A stretch of 64,000 nucleotides of DNA. Origin: an uncultured Collinsella sp. Its GTDB lineage: Bacteria > Actinomycetota > Coriobacteriia > Coriobacteriales > Coriobacteriaceae. The translations under genes were made by a program, and so were the position numbers. The stretch lies in the NCBI GenBank assembly GCA_900550195.1, contig URRB01000005.1, positions 81,969-145,968 on the forward strand. Direction: 5' to 3'. Numbering within the stretch: position 1 is the first letter of the stretch; every line of letters starts with the position of its first letter. The notes beneath the pieces were generated by a model that saw only the letters and a program-made list of their open reading frames with translations, did not search any database and had not been told where the DNA came from. Of this stretch, positions 23,146 through 31,182 are shown piece after piece.

Positions 23146-25923
23146 ATGATTCTCAACGGACCGGGGATTAGCTACACCGAGCCCGACATCGGTTCGGAGT
23201 TCGTGCCGCCGCTGCCGGAGCATCCGCGCGAGGCCATCGTCAAGCTGTGCGAGCACTGCACCAACCGTCTGCTGCATCGCGACGAGCTGCTGGGCTACGA
23301 GTACTGGTCGTTTGCCGAGGCCGCGACCGACGAGCAGGCCGAAGTGCTCTGCAAGATGAAGATGCGCCGTCCCTATACGTTGCCCGAGATGGTCAAGCTC
23401 ACCGGCATGCCCGAGGCCCAGATCGAGAAGATGCTCGACGACATGAGCTACACGGGTCTGCTCGAGTACAACTGGGAAAACCCCGAGCGCGCCAAGCAGT
23501 GGGTGCTGCCCATGCTGGTGCCGGGTTCTGCCGAGTTCCTCAACATGCGCGTGAGCCAGCTCGAGGAGCACCCGGTCTATGCCAAGTTTTTTGAGCAGGC
23601 GTCCAAGGGACCGCTGTCCAAGGCCACGCCGATGGTGCCGCCCGGTGGTGCCGGCATCGGCATGCATGTCATTCCGGTCGAGAAGGCTATCGATGCCGCG
23701 AGCACGTCGGTGCCGATCGAGCATATCGAGCATTGGCTCGACAAATACGATGGCAAATATGCCGCTAGCACCTGCAGCTGCCGCGCGAGCCGTCGCGTGA
23801 TGGGTGAGGGCTGCGCCGACGACCCGGCCGATTGGTGCATCGCCGTGGGCGATATGGCCGACTACGTGGTCGAGACCGACCGCGGCCATTACGTGACGCG
23901 CGACGAGGTTTACGACATCCTGCGCCAGGCCGAGGACAACGGCTTTGTGCACCAGATCACCAACATCGACGGCGAGAACAAGATCTTCGCCATCTGCAAC
24001 TGCAACGTCAACGTGTGCTATGCCCTGCGCACCTCGCAGCTGTTCAACACGCCCAACCTGTCGCGCTCGGCCTATGTCGCCAAGGTCGAGAAGGACAAGT
24101 GCGTGGCCTGCGGTCGCTGCGTTGAGGTGTGCCCGGCCGGTGCCGCCAAGCTCGGCCAGAAGCTCTGCAGCAAAAAGGCCGGAGGACAGGTGCCCGAGTA
24201 TCCGCGCCAGGAGCTGCCCGATGCCACCAAGTGGGACCACACCAAGTGGTCGCCCAACTACCGCAACGATAACCGTATCGAGACGCACGAGTCCGGCACC
24301 GCGCCCTGCAAGACGGCTTGCCCCGCGCACGTTGCCGTCCAGGGCTACTTAAAGCTCGCGGCGCAGGGCCGCTATGACGAGGCGCTGGCGCTCATCAAGC
24401 GCGAGAACCCGCTGCCCGCTATCTGCGGCCGTGTGTGCAACCGCCGCTGTGAGGATGCCTGCACCCGTGGCCGTGTGGACGCCGCCGTGGCTATCGACGA
24501 GGTCAAGAAGTTTATCGCCCAGCGCGATCTTGATGCCGCGACCCGCTATGTCCCACCCGTGGTGACGCCGACGCGCGCCGGCGGCTTCGATCAGAAGATC
24601 GCCATCATCGGTGCCGGCCCGGCCGGTCTGTCCTGTGCCTTCTATCTGGCCGAGAAGGGCTACAAGCCCGTCGTGTTCGAGAAGAACGAGCGCCCGGGCG
24701 GCATGCTCACCTATGGCATTCCCAGCTTTAAGCTGGAGAAGGACGTTATCGAGGCCGAGGTCGAAGTTATTCGCCTGATGGGTGCCGAGTTCCGCTATGG
24801 CGTGGAGGTCGGTCGCGATGTGACGCTCGACGAGCTGCGCGCGCAGGGCTTTAAGGCCTTCTACGTTGCCATTGGCTGCCAGGGCGGCCGCCTTGCGGGC
24901 ATTCCGGGCGAGGGTGCCGAGGACGTGACCGTGGCCGTCGACTTCCTTCGCGAGGTTAACAGCGGCAAGATCGATTCCCTGTCCGGCCGCACCATTGTGG
25001 TGGGCGGCGGCAACGTGGCTATCGATGTCGCGCGCAACGCCTGCCGTCTGGGTTCCGAGCACGTTGAGATGTTCTGCCTGGAGAGCGATGCCCAGATGCC
25101 TGCCAGCGAGGAGGAGCGTCGCGAGGCCATTGAGGATGGCGCGCACATCAGCTGCGGATGGGGCCCCAAGGAGATTCACCTGGACGAGGCCGGTCGCGTG
25201 TGCGGCATCACCTTCAAGCGCTGCACGCGTGTCTTTGACGACGAGGGCCGTTTTGCGCCCGAGTACGACGAGAACGATCTGCGCCGTGTCGATGCCGACC
25301 GTGTCGTCATGTCGATTGGCCAGTCCATTGTGTGGGGCGACCTGCTGGCTGGCTCCAAGGTGGAGCTCGGCCGCGGCCAGGGCGCCCTGGCCGATCCCCA
25401 GACTTACCAGACCGCCGAACCCGACATCTTTGTGGGCGGCGACGTCTACACCGGCCCCAGCTTTGCCATCGATGCCATTGCCGCCGGCCACGAGGCTGCC
25501 GTGTCCATCCATCGCTTTGTGCAGCCGGGCTCCACGCTCACCATCGGCCGCAACCAGCGCCGCTACACCGCGCTCGACCGCGACGATGTCGTGATCGAGA
25601 GCTACGACAACGCGAGCCGCGAGGTTGCGCATGTGGACCGCGAACGCGAGAAGGCTGCGCCGTTTAGCGAGTATGTTGAGACCTTTACCGAGGAGCAGGT
25701 GCGCGCCGAGACCGCCCGCTGCCTGGGCTGCGGCGCCTCGATCGTCGACCCCAACAAGTGCATCGGCTGCGGCCTGTGCACCACCAAGTGCGCGTTCGAC
25801 GCCATCCATCTGGATCGCGACCGCCCCGAGTGCTCCACGATGGTCAAATACGAGCAAAAGCTTCCAAGCCTGGGCAAGTACGCGCTCAAGCGCGCCATCA
25901 AGATTAAATTCGGGAAGAAGTAA
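23146..25923 (+). CDS. Multi-cluster iron-sulfur FAD/NAD(P)-dependent oxidoreductase
   Basis: A 925-residue modular enzyme. N-terminal third: a winged-helix-like region (YTLPEMVKLTGMPEAQIEKM) and a cysteine-rich part (STCSCRASR, CNCNVNVCYA) leading to a [4Fe-4S] motif CVACGRCVEVCPAG. Middle: a GltD/dihydropyrimidine-dehydrogenase-like cluster domain (CKTACPAHVAVQGYL, CGRVCNRRCEDAC), then FAD (IAIIGAGPAGLSCAFYLAEK) and NAD(P) (IVVGGGNVAIDVARNA) Rossmann folds. C-terminus: CLGCGASIVDPNKCIGCGLC. The natural substrate is unknown; NAD(P)H-linked electron bifurcation or transfer to ferredoxin is plausible. The ATG at 23146 follows AGAAGGG. Confidence 0.85.
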   Translation: MILNGPGISYTEPDIGSEFVPPLPEHPREAIVKLCEHCTNRLLHRDELLGYEYWSFAEAATDEQAEVLCKMKMRRPYTLPEMVKLTGMPEAQIEKMLDDMSYTGLLEYNWENPERAKQWVLPMLVPGSAEFLNMRVSQLEEHPVYAKFFEQASKGPLSKATPMVPPGGAGIGMHVIPVEKAIDAASTSVPIEHIEHWLDKYDGKYAASTCSCRASRRVMGEGCADDPADWCIAVGDMADYVVETDRGHYVTRDEVYDILRQAEDNGFVHQITNIDGENKIFAICNCNVNVCYALRTSQLFNTPNLSRSAYVAKVEKDKCVACGRCVEVCPAGAAKLGQKLCSKKAGGQVPEYPRQELPDATKWDHTKWSPNYRNDNRIETHESGTAPCKTACPAHVAVQGYLKLAAQGRYDEALALIKRENPLPAICGRVCNRRCEDACTRGRVDAAVAIDEVKKFIAQRDLDAATRYVPPVVTPTRAGGFDQKIAIIGAGPAGLSCAFYLAEKGYKPVVFEKNERPGGMLTYGIPSFKLEKDVIEAEVEVIRLMGAEFRYGVEVGRDVTLDELRAQGFKAFYVAIGCQGGRLAGIPGEGAEDVTVAVDFLREVNSGKIDSLSGRTIVVGGGNVAIDVARNACRLGSEHVEMFCLESDAQMPASEEERREAIEDGAHISCGWGPKEIHLDEAGRVCGITFKRCTRVFDDEGRFAPEYDENDLRRVDADRVVMSIGQSIVWGDLLAGSKVELGRGQGALADPQTYQTAEPDIFVGGDVYTGPSFAIDAIAAGHEAAVSIHRFVQPGSTLTIGRNQRRYTALDRDDVVIESYDNASREVAHVDREREKAAPFSEYVETFTEEQVRAETARCLGCGASIVDPNKCIGCGLCTTKCAFDAIHLDRDRPECSTMVKYEQKLPSLGKYALKRAIKIKFGKK

Positions 25924-26117
25924 GAAACGCAACAAGCAGGAGAACGGCGCAGAGAGCGGTTGGACAGCGAGCGAGTCCCAGGCGTGGCGAGGTGCCTTGA
26001 AAGAGGAGGGCATAGGGCTTTTGCCCATGCCCGACGATTGAAAGGCAGATCGCCCGTCTGGGGCTCGCGCAGCGTCAAGCCGACCGCCGTTCGGTAGAAC
26101 GGCGGAAGGAATTAAAA

Positions 26118-26546
26118 GTGCACGAGCTCGGAATCGTCTATCACATCATTCGCGATGTTGAGAATGTGGCGCGCGCTCATGGCGTGCGTCGCGTTTCGAG
26201 CGTCACGCTGCTGCTGGGCGAGGTCTCGGGCGTCGTCCCCGATCTACTACTCGACGCTTGGCGCTGGGCGGCGGATAAAAAGCCTATCACGCAGGGCGCG
26301 GAGCTTATCGTGGAGCCTGTCGAGGCCGTGACGCATTGCGAGGCGTGCGGCCGCGACTACGCGACGGTCGAGCACGGCAAGACTTGCCCCCATTGCGGCA
26401 GCGGTGAAACATACCTGCTGCAGGGCCAGGAGGTCATGATCAAACAGATCGAGACCCCCGACGAGGACCCGGCAGACGCTGCTCCTGACGGCCTCTCCGA
26501 CGCCCCCGATGCCGTCGACGCCGCCAACCCTCTCCACATCGCCTAA
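26118..26546 (+). CDS. hypA: Hydrogenase nickel metallochaperone HypA
   Basis: A 142-residue nickel-insertion factor. The N-terminus is the nickel site MHELGIV (His2, Glu3). Two zinc-binding CxxC pairs follow (HCEACGRDY and CPHCGSGE). The tail (about 28 residues, Asp/Ala/Pro-rich) is longer than in E. coli HypA. The start is GTG at 26118 after GGAAGGAA, required to place His at position 2. No hydrogenase or other hyp gene is within the window, so its partner lies elsewhere. Confidence 0.92.
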   Translation: MHELGIVYHIIRDVENVARAHGVRRVSSVTLLLGEVSGVVPDLLLDAWRWAADKKPITQGAELIVEPVEAVTHCEACGRDYATVEHGKTCPHCGSGETYLLQGQEVMIKQIETPDEDPADAAPDGLSDAPDAVDAANPLHIA

Positions 26547-26883
26547 CATCTAATGTCTACATGGGCTAGAGTTCTAAACATATTTGCTTCGGTTAGTCAA
26601 GTCATGTCTGTTTAAACAAAATGGTGGCACGCAGACGCATTGGGATTCACCTAAAAGCGGTCTTAACGAACGGTGCACCTTTATATGTCTTTGAAAACAA
26701 TCAGCAAATCACGTTTTAGCAGGCAATGAGCTATAAGCCAGCAACGTAATCAACTTGTAACAAACTTAGACGTTTAAACAAATAATCCAACCTTTTGCGG
26801 ATTCAGCTATAATTCCACAATCCAAACAGGTATACTCCTTTCATGTCGTGTAGGAAATACGTAGACAAAAAGGAGGTTATGTG
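26547..26883. other. AT-rich leader of the mannose PTS operon
   Basis: No gene. A TATAAT at 26808-26813 is a likely -10; no clear -35 is seen at 17 bp. AGGAGG at 26871-26876 is the ribosome-binding site of the first PTS gene. Confidence 0.55.
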
Positions 26884-27873
26884 ATGGTAAGTATTGTTCT
26901 TGCTAGCCACGGGGACTTGGCAGCTGGAATCAAGCAGACGGGCTCGATGGTCTTTGGCGATCAGCCGTCTGTTGCCGTGGTCTCGCTCGAGCCGAGCATG
27001 GGCCCCGACGACTTCCGTGCCAAGGTCGAGGAAGCAATCGCTTCCTTCGAAGACCAGGAGCAGGTGCTCTTCCTCGTTGATCTGTGGGGCGGCACGCCGT
27101 TCAACCAGATCAGCGGGCTCATCGAGGGCCACGATTCCTGGGCTATCGTCACCGGTGTCAACCTGCCTATGCTCATCGAGGCATATTCGCAGCGCTTTGA
27201 CGCAAAGAACACTGCACATGCGATCGCAAAACATCTCGTGACTGAGGCTAAGGCTGGCGTGCGCGTCAAGCCCGAGTCTCTGGAGCCCGAGGAGAAGAAG
27301 CCGGCTGCGGCCGCCGCTGCTCCTGCAGGCGCCATCCCTCCGGGAACGGTCATCGGCGACGGGCACATCAAGATTGCCCACGTCCGTATCGACACCCGTC
27401 TGCTTCATGGTCAGGTGGCCACCACGTGGACCAAGCAGATCAACCCCAACCGCATCATCGTGGTTTCCGACGGCGTTGCTCACGACGAGCTCCGCAAGAC
27501 CATGATCGAGCAGGCTGCCCCTCCGGGAGTCCATGCCAACGTCGTGCCCATCAAGAAGATGGCCGAGGTCGTCAAGGACACGCGCTTTGGTGACACCAAG
27601 GCCATGCTGCTCTTTGAGAACCCGCAGGATCTGCTCAAGGCCATCGAGGCCGGCGTCGACATCAAGGAAGTCAACATCGGTTCCATGGCTCACTCCAAGG
27701 GCAAGGTCGTCGTCACCAACGCCGTCGCTATGGGCGATGATGACGTCAAGACTCTCGAGGCCCTCAAGGCCAAGGGCGTCAAGTTCGAGGTCCGCAAGGT
27801 TCCTTCGGATTCCTCCGAGGATCTCGACGCCATGTTGAAGAAAGCTAAGGCCGAACTGGCCGCTCAAGCATAG
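26884..27873 (+). CDS. Mannose-family PTS fused EIIA-EIIB
   Basis: A 329-residue phosphotransfer protein of the mannose PTS family. The EIIA domain has its phospho-histidine at His9 (IVLASHGDLA); an Ala/Pro-rich linker lies at about 135-155; the EIIB domain carries His175 (VRIDTRLLHGQVATTW). It passes phosphate from HPr to the sugar entering through EIIC/EIID. The ATG at 26884 is seven bases after AGGAGG; a GTG three bases earlier is less favourable. First gene of EIIAB-EIIC-EIID-DUF956. Confidence 0.95.
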   Translation: MVSIVLASHGDLAAGIKQTGSMVFGDQPSVAVVSLEPSMGPDDFRAKVEEAIASFEDQEQVLFLVDLWGGTPFNQISGLIEGHDSWAIVTGVNLPMLIEAYSQRFDAKNTAHAIAKHLVTEAKAGVRVKPESLEPEEKKPAAAAAAPAGAIPPGTVIGDGHIKIAHVRIDTRLLHGQVATTWTKQINPNRIIVVSDGVAHDELRKTMIEQAAPPGVHANVVPIKKMAEVVKDTRFGDTKAMLLFENPQDLLKAIEAGVDIKEVNIGSMAHSKGKVVVTNAVAMGDDDVKTLEALKAKGVKFEVRKVPSDSSEDLDAMLKKAKAELAAQA

Positions 27874-27891
27874 TAAAGGAGGGTCCGATAC

Positions 27892-28710
27892 ATGTCTGCA
27901 ATCACTATTCTGCTTGTTGCGATTGTCGCGTTGCTTGCCGGTATGGAAGGCATTCTGGATGAGTTCCAGTTCCATCAGCCGCTCGTGGCATGCACGCTTA
28001 TCGGTCTCGTAACCGGTCACCTTCAGGAGGGCATCCTCCTGGGCGGTTCGCTCCAGATGATGGCCCTTGGCTGGGCTAACGTCGGCGCCGCTGTCGCGCC
28101 TGACGCCGCTCTGGCCTCGGTCGCTTCTTCGATCATCATGGTGCTCGCCCTCAACGGTGGCGCCACCGATTCGGCAAAGGCCGTTACCGCCGCCATCGCC
28201 GTCGCCGTCCCGCTGTCGGTCGCTGGTCTGTTCCTGACCATGATCTGCCGTACCCTGGCTACCGCTATCGCTCACGCCATGGACGGTTGCGCCGAGAAGG
28301 GTGACTTCTCCGGCATCGAGCGCTGGCAGTACGCTGCTATCCTCATGCAGGGCCTTCGTATCGCCATCCCGGCAGTACTTCTGTGCATCATCCCGGCCGA
28401 GGCTGTTACCAACGCGCTTAACGCTATGCCCGACTGGCTGTCCGGCGGTATGGCTGTCGGCGGCGGCATGGTCGCTTCCGTCGGTTACGCCATGGTCATC
28501 AACATGATGGCCACCAAGGAGACCTGGCCGTTCTTCATCCTCGGCTTTGTCCTTGCTGCCATCCCTCAGCTTACGCTGATCGCCCTTGGCCTCATCGGCA
28601 TCTCCCTTGCCCTCATCTACCTTGGCCTTAAGGATCTGGCCAAGCAGGGTGGCGGCATGGGCGGCGGCTCCGGTGACCCGCTCGGCGACATTCTGAACGA
28701 TTACGAGTAG
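27892..28710 (+). CDS. Mannose-family PTS EIIC
   Basis: A 272-residue membrane channel subunit (about seven to nine helices). Family features include GILDEFQFHQPLVACTLIG near the N-terminus, the GGSLQMMALGWANVGAA segment and the Gly-rich cytoplasmic tail. With EIID it forms the sugar-translocating complex. Ribosome-binding site AAAGGAGG, 19 bases after the EIIAB stop. Confidence 0.95.
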   Translation: MSAITILLVAIVALLAGMEGILDEFQFHQPLVACTLIGLVTGHLQEGILLGGSLQMMALGWANVGAAVAPDAALASVASSIIMVLALNGGATDSAKAVTAAIAVAVPLSVAGLFLTMICRTLATAIAHAMDGCAEKGDFSGIERWQYAAILMQGLRIAIPAVLLCIIPAEAVTNALNAMPDWLSGGMAVGGGMVASVGYAMVINMMATKETWPFFILGFVLAAIPQLTLIALGLIGISLALIYLGLKDLAKQGGGMGGGSGDPLGDILNDYE

Positions 28711-28726
28711 GAGGGGAGTGATACAT

Positions 28727-29647
28727 ATGGCAGAGAACAAGATTCAGCTCACCAAGGCTGACCGCAAGAAGGTTTGCTTCCGTCATCAGTTCCTTCAGGG
28801 CTCGTGGAACTACGAGCGTATGCAGAACGGCGGCTGGTGCTTCGCAATGATCCCTGCGATCAAGAAGCTCTACACCAGCAAGGATGACCAGATTGCCGCT
28901 CTTAAGCGCCACCTGGAGTTCTATAACACCCACCCCTATGTTTCCGCCCCCGTCATTGGCGTTACCCTCGCTCTCGAGGAGGAGCGCGCCAACGGTGCTC
29001 CGATTGACGACGTCGCCATTCAGGGCGTCAAGGTCGGTATGATGGGCCCGCTCGCCGGCGTCGGCGACCCCGCCTTCTGGTTCACCCTTCGCCCGATTCT
29101 GGGCGCTCTGGGCGCTTCCCTGGCCCTGTCCGGCAGCATCGCCGGTCCGCTGCTGTTCTTCTTCGCGTGGAACATCATCCGTTACGCCTTCCTGTGGTAC
29201 ACGCAGGAGTTTGGCTACAAGGTCGGCTCCTCCATCGCCAAGGACCTCTCCGGCGGTCTGATGGGCAAGGTCACCGAGGGTGCATCCATCCTGGGTATGT
29301 TCATCATCGGCGCCCTGGTCGAGCGCTGGGTGTCCATCTCCTTCACCCCGGTCGTCTCCAAGGTCACGCAGTCTGCTGGCGCCTTTATCGACTGGGCTAA
29401 CCTGCCCTCCGGTTCTGAGGGTGTCAAGGAAGCACTGACGATGTATAACTCCATCGGTGCTAACGCCCTTGATCAGGTGAAGGTCACCACGCTTCAGGCC
29501 AACCTCGATCAGCTCATCCCCGGCCTTGCCGCCGTGTGCCTGACCCTGCTGGTCTGCAAGCTCCTCAAGAAGAAGGTCAGCCCGATCGTCATCATCCTGG
29601 CTCTCTTCGCCATCGGCATCATCGGTCGCGTTTGCGGCTTCATGTAA
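28727..29647 (+). CDS. Mannose-family PTS EIID
   Basis: A 306-residue subunit with a long amphipathic N-terminal region typical of EIID (QGSWNYERMQNGGWCFAMIP), the GPLAGVGDPAFWFTLRPI signature, and C-terminal membrane helices ending just before the stop. The ATG at 28727 follows GGAGGGGAG; an in-frame GTG at 28718 overlaps that site and is unlikely. Substrate (mannose, glucose, glucosamine or other) cannot be read from sequence. Confidence 0.95.
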   Translation: MAENKIQLTKADRKKVCFRHQFLQGSWNYERMQNGGWCFAMIPAIKKLYTSKDDQIAALKRHLEFYNTHPYVSAPVIGVTLALEEERANGAPIDDVAIQGVKVGMMGPLAGVGDPAFWFTLRPILGALGASLALSGSIAGPLLFFFAWNIIRYAFLWYTQEFGYKVGSSIAKDLSGGLMGKVTEGASILGMFIIGALVERWVSISFTPVVSKVTQSAGAFIDWANLPSGSEGVKEALTMYNSIGANALDQVKVTTLQANLDQLIPGLAAVCLTLLVCKLLKKKVSPIVIILALFAIGIIGRVCGFM

Positions 29648-29703
29648 GCACGTTTCGGCTTAAGACCGAGAATTGCTAGGCAAGGGCTTTTGAGCCATTG
29701 AAA

Positions 29704-29747
29704 CGGACCGCACCCGGTGGGTACACTGGATGCGGTCCGATTGTTTT
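29704..29747 (+). terminator. Terminator or attenuator between EIID and DUF956 genes
   Basis: CGGACCGCA and TGCGGTCCG arms followed by ATTGTTTTATTT. Its position before the last gene suggests partial read-through. Confidence 0.75.
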
Positions 29748-29767
29748 ATTTGGAGGGCGAGGCGCGC

Positions 29768-30166
29768 ATGGCGCAATCTCAGAACAGCACGGTCGATCTG
29801 GCAACGCCGGCAACCTGCCTGATGGGGCTTACCAGCCACGGTAACGTGATGGTGGGCAATAAGGCGTTCGAGTATTACAACGAGCGCAATCCCGAGGATT
29901 ATATTCAAATCCCGTGGGACGAGGTCGACTATATTGCCGCCGAGGTTTTGCGCGGCACCAAGAAGATTACGCGTTTTGCTATCTTTACCAAGGACAACGG
30001 TCACTTTACGTTTTCGACGCGCGACGACAAAGAGACGTTGCGCGCGGTCCGCAAGTACGTCGACGAGGATAAGCTCGTGCGTTCGCCCGACTTTATCGAT
30101 GTGACGGCCAAGGGCGCAAAGAGCATCCCCTCCGTTATCAAAAACCTTTTCCACAAAGGCAACTAG
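29768..30166 (+). CDS. manO: DUF956 (ManO-type) PTS-associated protein
   Basis: A 132-residue DUF956 protein, usually encoded last in mannose PTS operons and linked to their regulation in lactic acid bacteria. It reads as a compact soluble alpha/beta domain (GLTSHGNVMVGNKAFEYYNE, QIPWDEVDYIAAEVLRG) without membrane helices. The ATG at 29768 follows GGAGGGCGAGG; an upstream in-frame start lies inside the terminator hairpin. The gene symbol is by family only. Confidence 0.85.
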   Translation: MAQSQNSTVDLATPATCLMGLTSHGNVMVGNKAFEYYNERNPEDYIQIPWDEVDYIAAEVLRGTKKITRFAIFTKDNGHFTFSTRDDKETLRAVRKYVDEDKLVRSPDFIDVTAKGAKSIPSVIKNLFHKGN

Positions 30167-30174
30167 TCGTTGGG

Positions 30175-30230
30175 TAGTCGTCTTCGACGCTCTTAAACGA
30201 CCAGTCATTAAAGAACGCCGCAGACGACTA
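30175..30230. repeat. Palindromic repeat after the PTS operon
   Basis: Perfect outer arms TAGTCGTCT and AGACGACTA with a weakly paired interior (GACGCTCTTAAACGAC against GTCATTAAAGAACG). The interior resembles the 10568-10605 segment. Confidence 0.6.
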
Positions 30231-30291
30231 TCTCGAAGAGCGGCTATGCGCTGCATGGTAGTGGCACAAATCTGCTACACTAATACAACAT

Positions 30292-30367
30292 GCCTCCGTA
30301 GCTCAGGGGATAGAGCACCGCTCTCCTAAAGCGGGTGTCGACGGTTCGAATCCGCCCGGGGGCACCA
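30292..30367 (+). tRNA. tRNA-Arg (anticodon CCT)
   Basis: A complete cloverleaf of 76 bases: acceptor GCCTCCG with CGGGGGC (one G-U pair), D-arm AGCTCAGGGGATAGAGC, anticodon loop CTCCTAA reading AGG codons, GGTTCGAATCC T-arm, and encoded CCA. The T-stem has one mismatch. It marks the left limit of the accessory region and is a plausible past integration target, though no repeated 3' end was found downstream. Confidence 0.95.
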
Positions 30368-30811
30368 GAAAAATCGCAGGTCAGGAGTTATTTTTGCTTC
30401 TGGCCTGTTCTGGTTTTGGGACTAAGAATCGCTTTCGTTTGTAAATCTGGTAAGTAAATATTATGGCTTTCCGAGTTTTCCACCGAAAACAGGAAATCAC
30501 CATTTTGGGGATAAAAGTTTTCAACACCTGTTAGCCGGTTCCATTTTGGTGAAGCGCCTCCCTCTTTTGGGTAAAAAATTTCACCATTTTGATGATTCGG
30601 TAGCTTTGAATTCTTTGATAAAAAGCCTGCTCAGAAGCTTGTGCCATACCCATTTTGGTGATCCCAATTAATAGAGAAATAGATTGTAAAGAAATAGGGA
30701 CGGCAATGCCGTCCCCTTCGCTCGCGGAGCTCGCTGCGCGGCCACGTGCCGTGTCCTTGCCGCCGGCTACGCCGTCGATTGATACGCTCACTGCGTTCGC
30801 TGATTGATAGA
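30368..30811. other. Gene-free AT-rich interval with CCATTTTGGTGA repeats
   Basis: No gene. CCATTTTGG/A-TGA-like 12-mers occur at 30500, 30541, 30584 and 30650, with TTTTGGG-TAAAA motifs between. The arrangement recalls iterons or multiple operator sites. Poly-purine/pyrimidine tracts follow up to the XRE gene. Confidence 0.55.
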
Positions 30812-31060
30812 CTAATCCGTTTTATCGCTGACACCGGTCATAAGCGCAGCAATTGACATGTTGAATCCATTGGCAATTTTACAGAGATTGGAAAGACTGA
30901 CATTTCTTCGTCCGACCTCTATCGAGGCGTAGTAAGACCTGTCCATGTCGATGCGATTCGCAAATTGCTCTTGTGAGTAACCAGACTTTGATCTGAGTTC
31001 TTTGCAGCGTAGACCAAAGGATCGTTGTAGCGGCGAGATATCCATGACAAAAAGAGTCAT
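30812..31060 (-). CDS. XRE-family helix-turn-helix regulator
   Basis: An 82-residue Cro/CI-type protein consisting almost solely of the HTH_3 domain (LRSKSGYSQEQFANRIDMDR, SYYASIEVGRRNVSLSNLCK). Two candidate starts, ATG at 31060 and at 31045, lie in the two arms of a palindrome (31040-31064), and neither has a Shine-Dalgarno, so the mRNA may be leaderless. It is divergent from the adhesin gene and may control it. Confidence 0.85.
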   Translation of the reverse strand: MTLFVMDISPLQRSFGLRCKELRSKSGYSQEQFANRIDMDRSYYASIEVGRRNVSLSNLCKIANGFNMSIAALMTGVSDKTD

Positions 31061-31099
31061 GGATTGTTGTATTTATGCCAACGGACTATATACAACAAT
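31040..31099. promoter_or_regulatory. Two inverted repeats between XRE regulator and adhesin genes
   Basis: Palindrome 1: ATCCATGAC (31040-31048), 7 bases, GTCATGGAT (31056-31064). Palindrome 2: ATTGTTGTAT (31063-31072), 17 bases, ATACAACAAT (31090-31099). Both have perfect arms and cover the divergent start regions. Confidence 0.65.
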
Positions 31100-31182
31100 C
31101 CCAGTTAAGGCGCATAATTATCTTTATTGGAAAGCACTCTGATGCCCAGTCGGATATGGCACGGAAAAGGAATGGAATAGCA

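Noticed and set aside
26547..26883. Riboswitch or catabolite-response element upstream of the PTS operon
   Set aside because: No conserved riboswitch core or cre-like palindrome could be recognised in the AT-rich leader.
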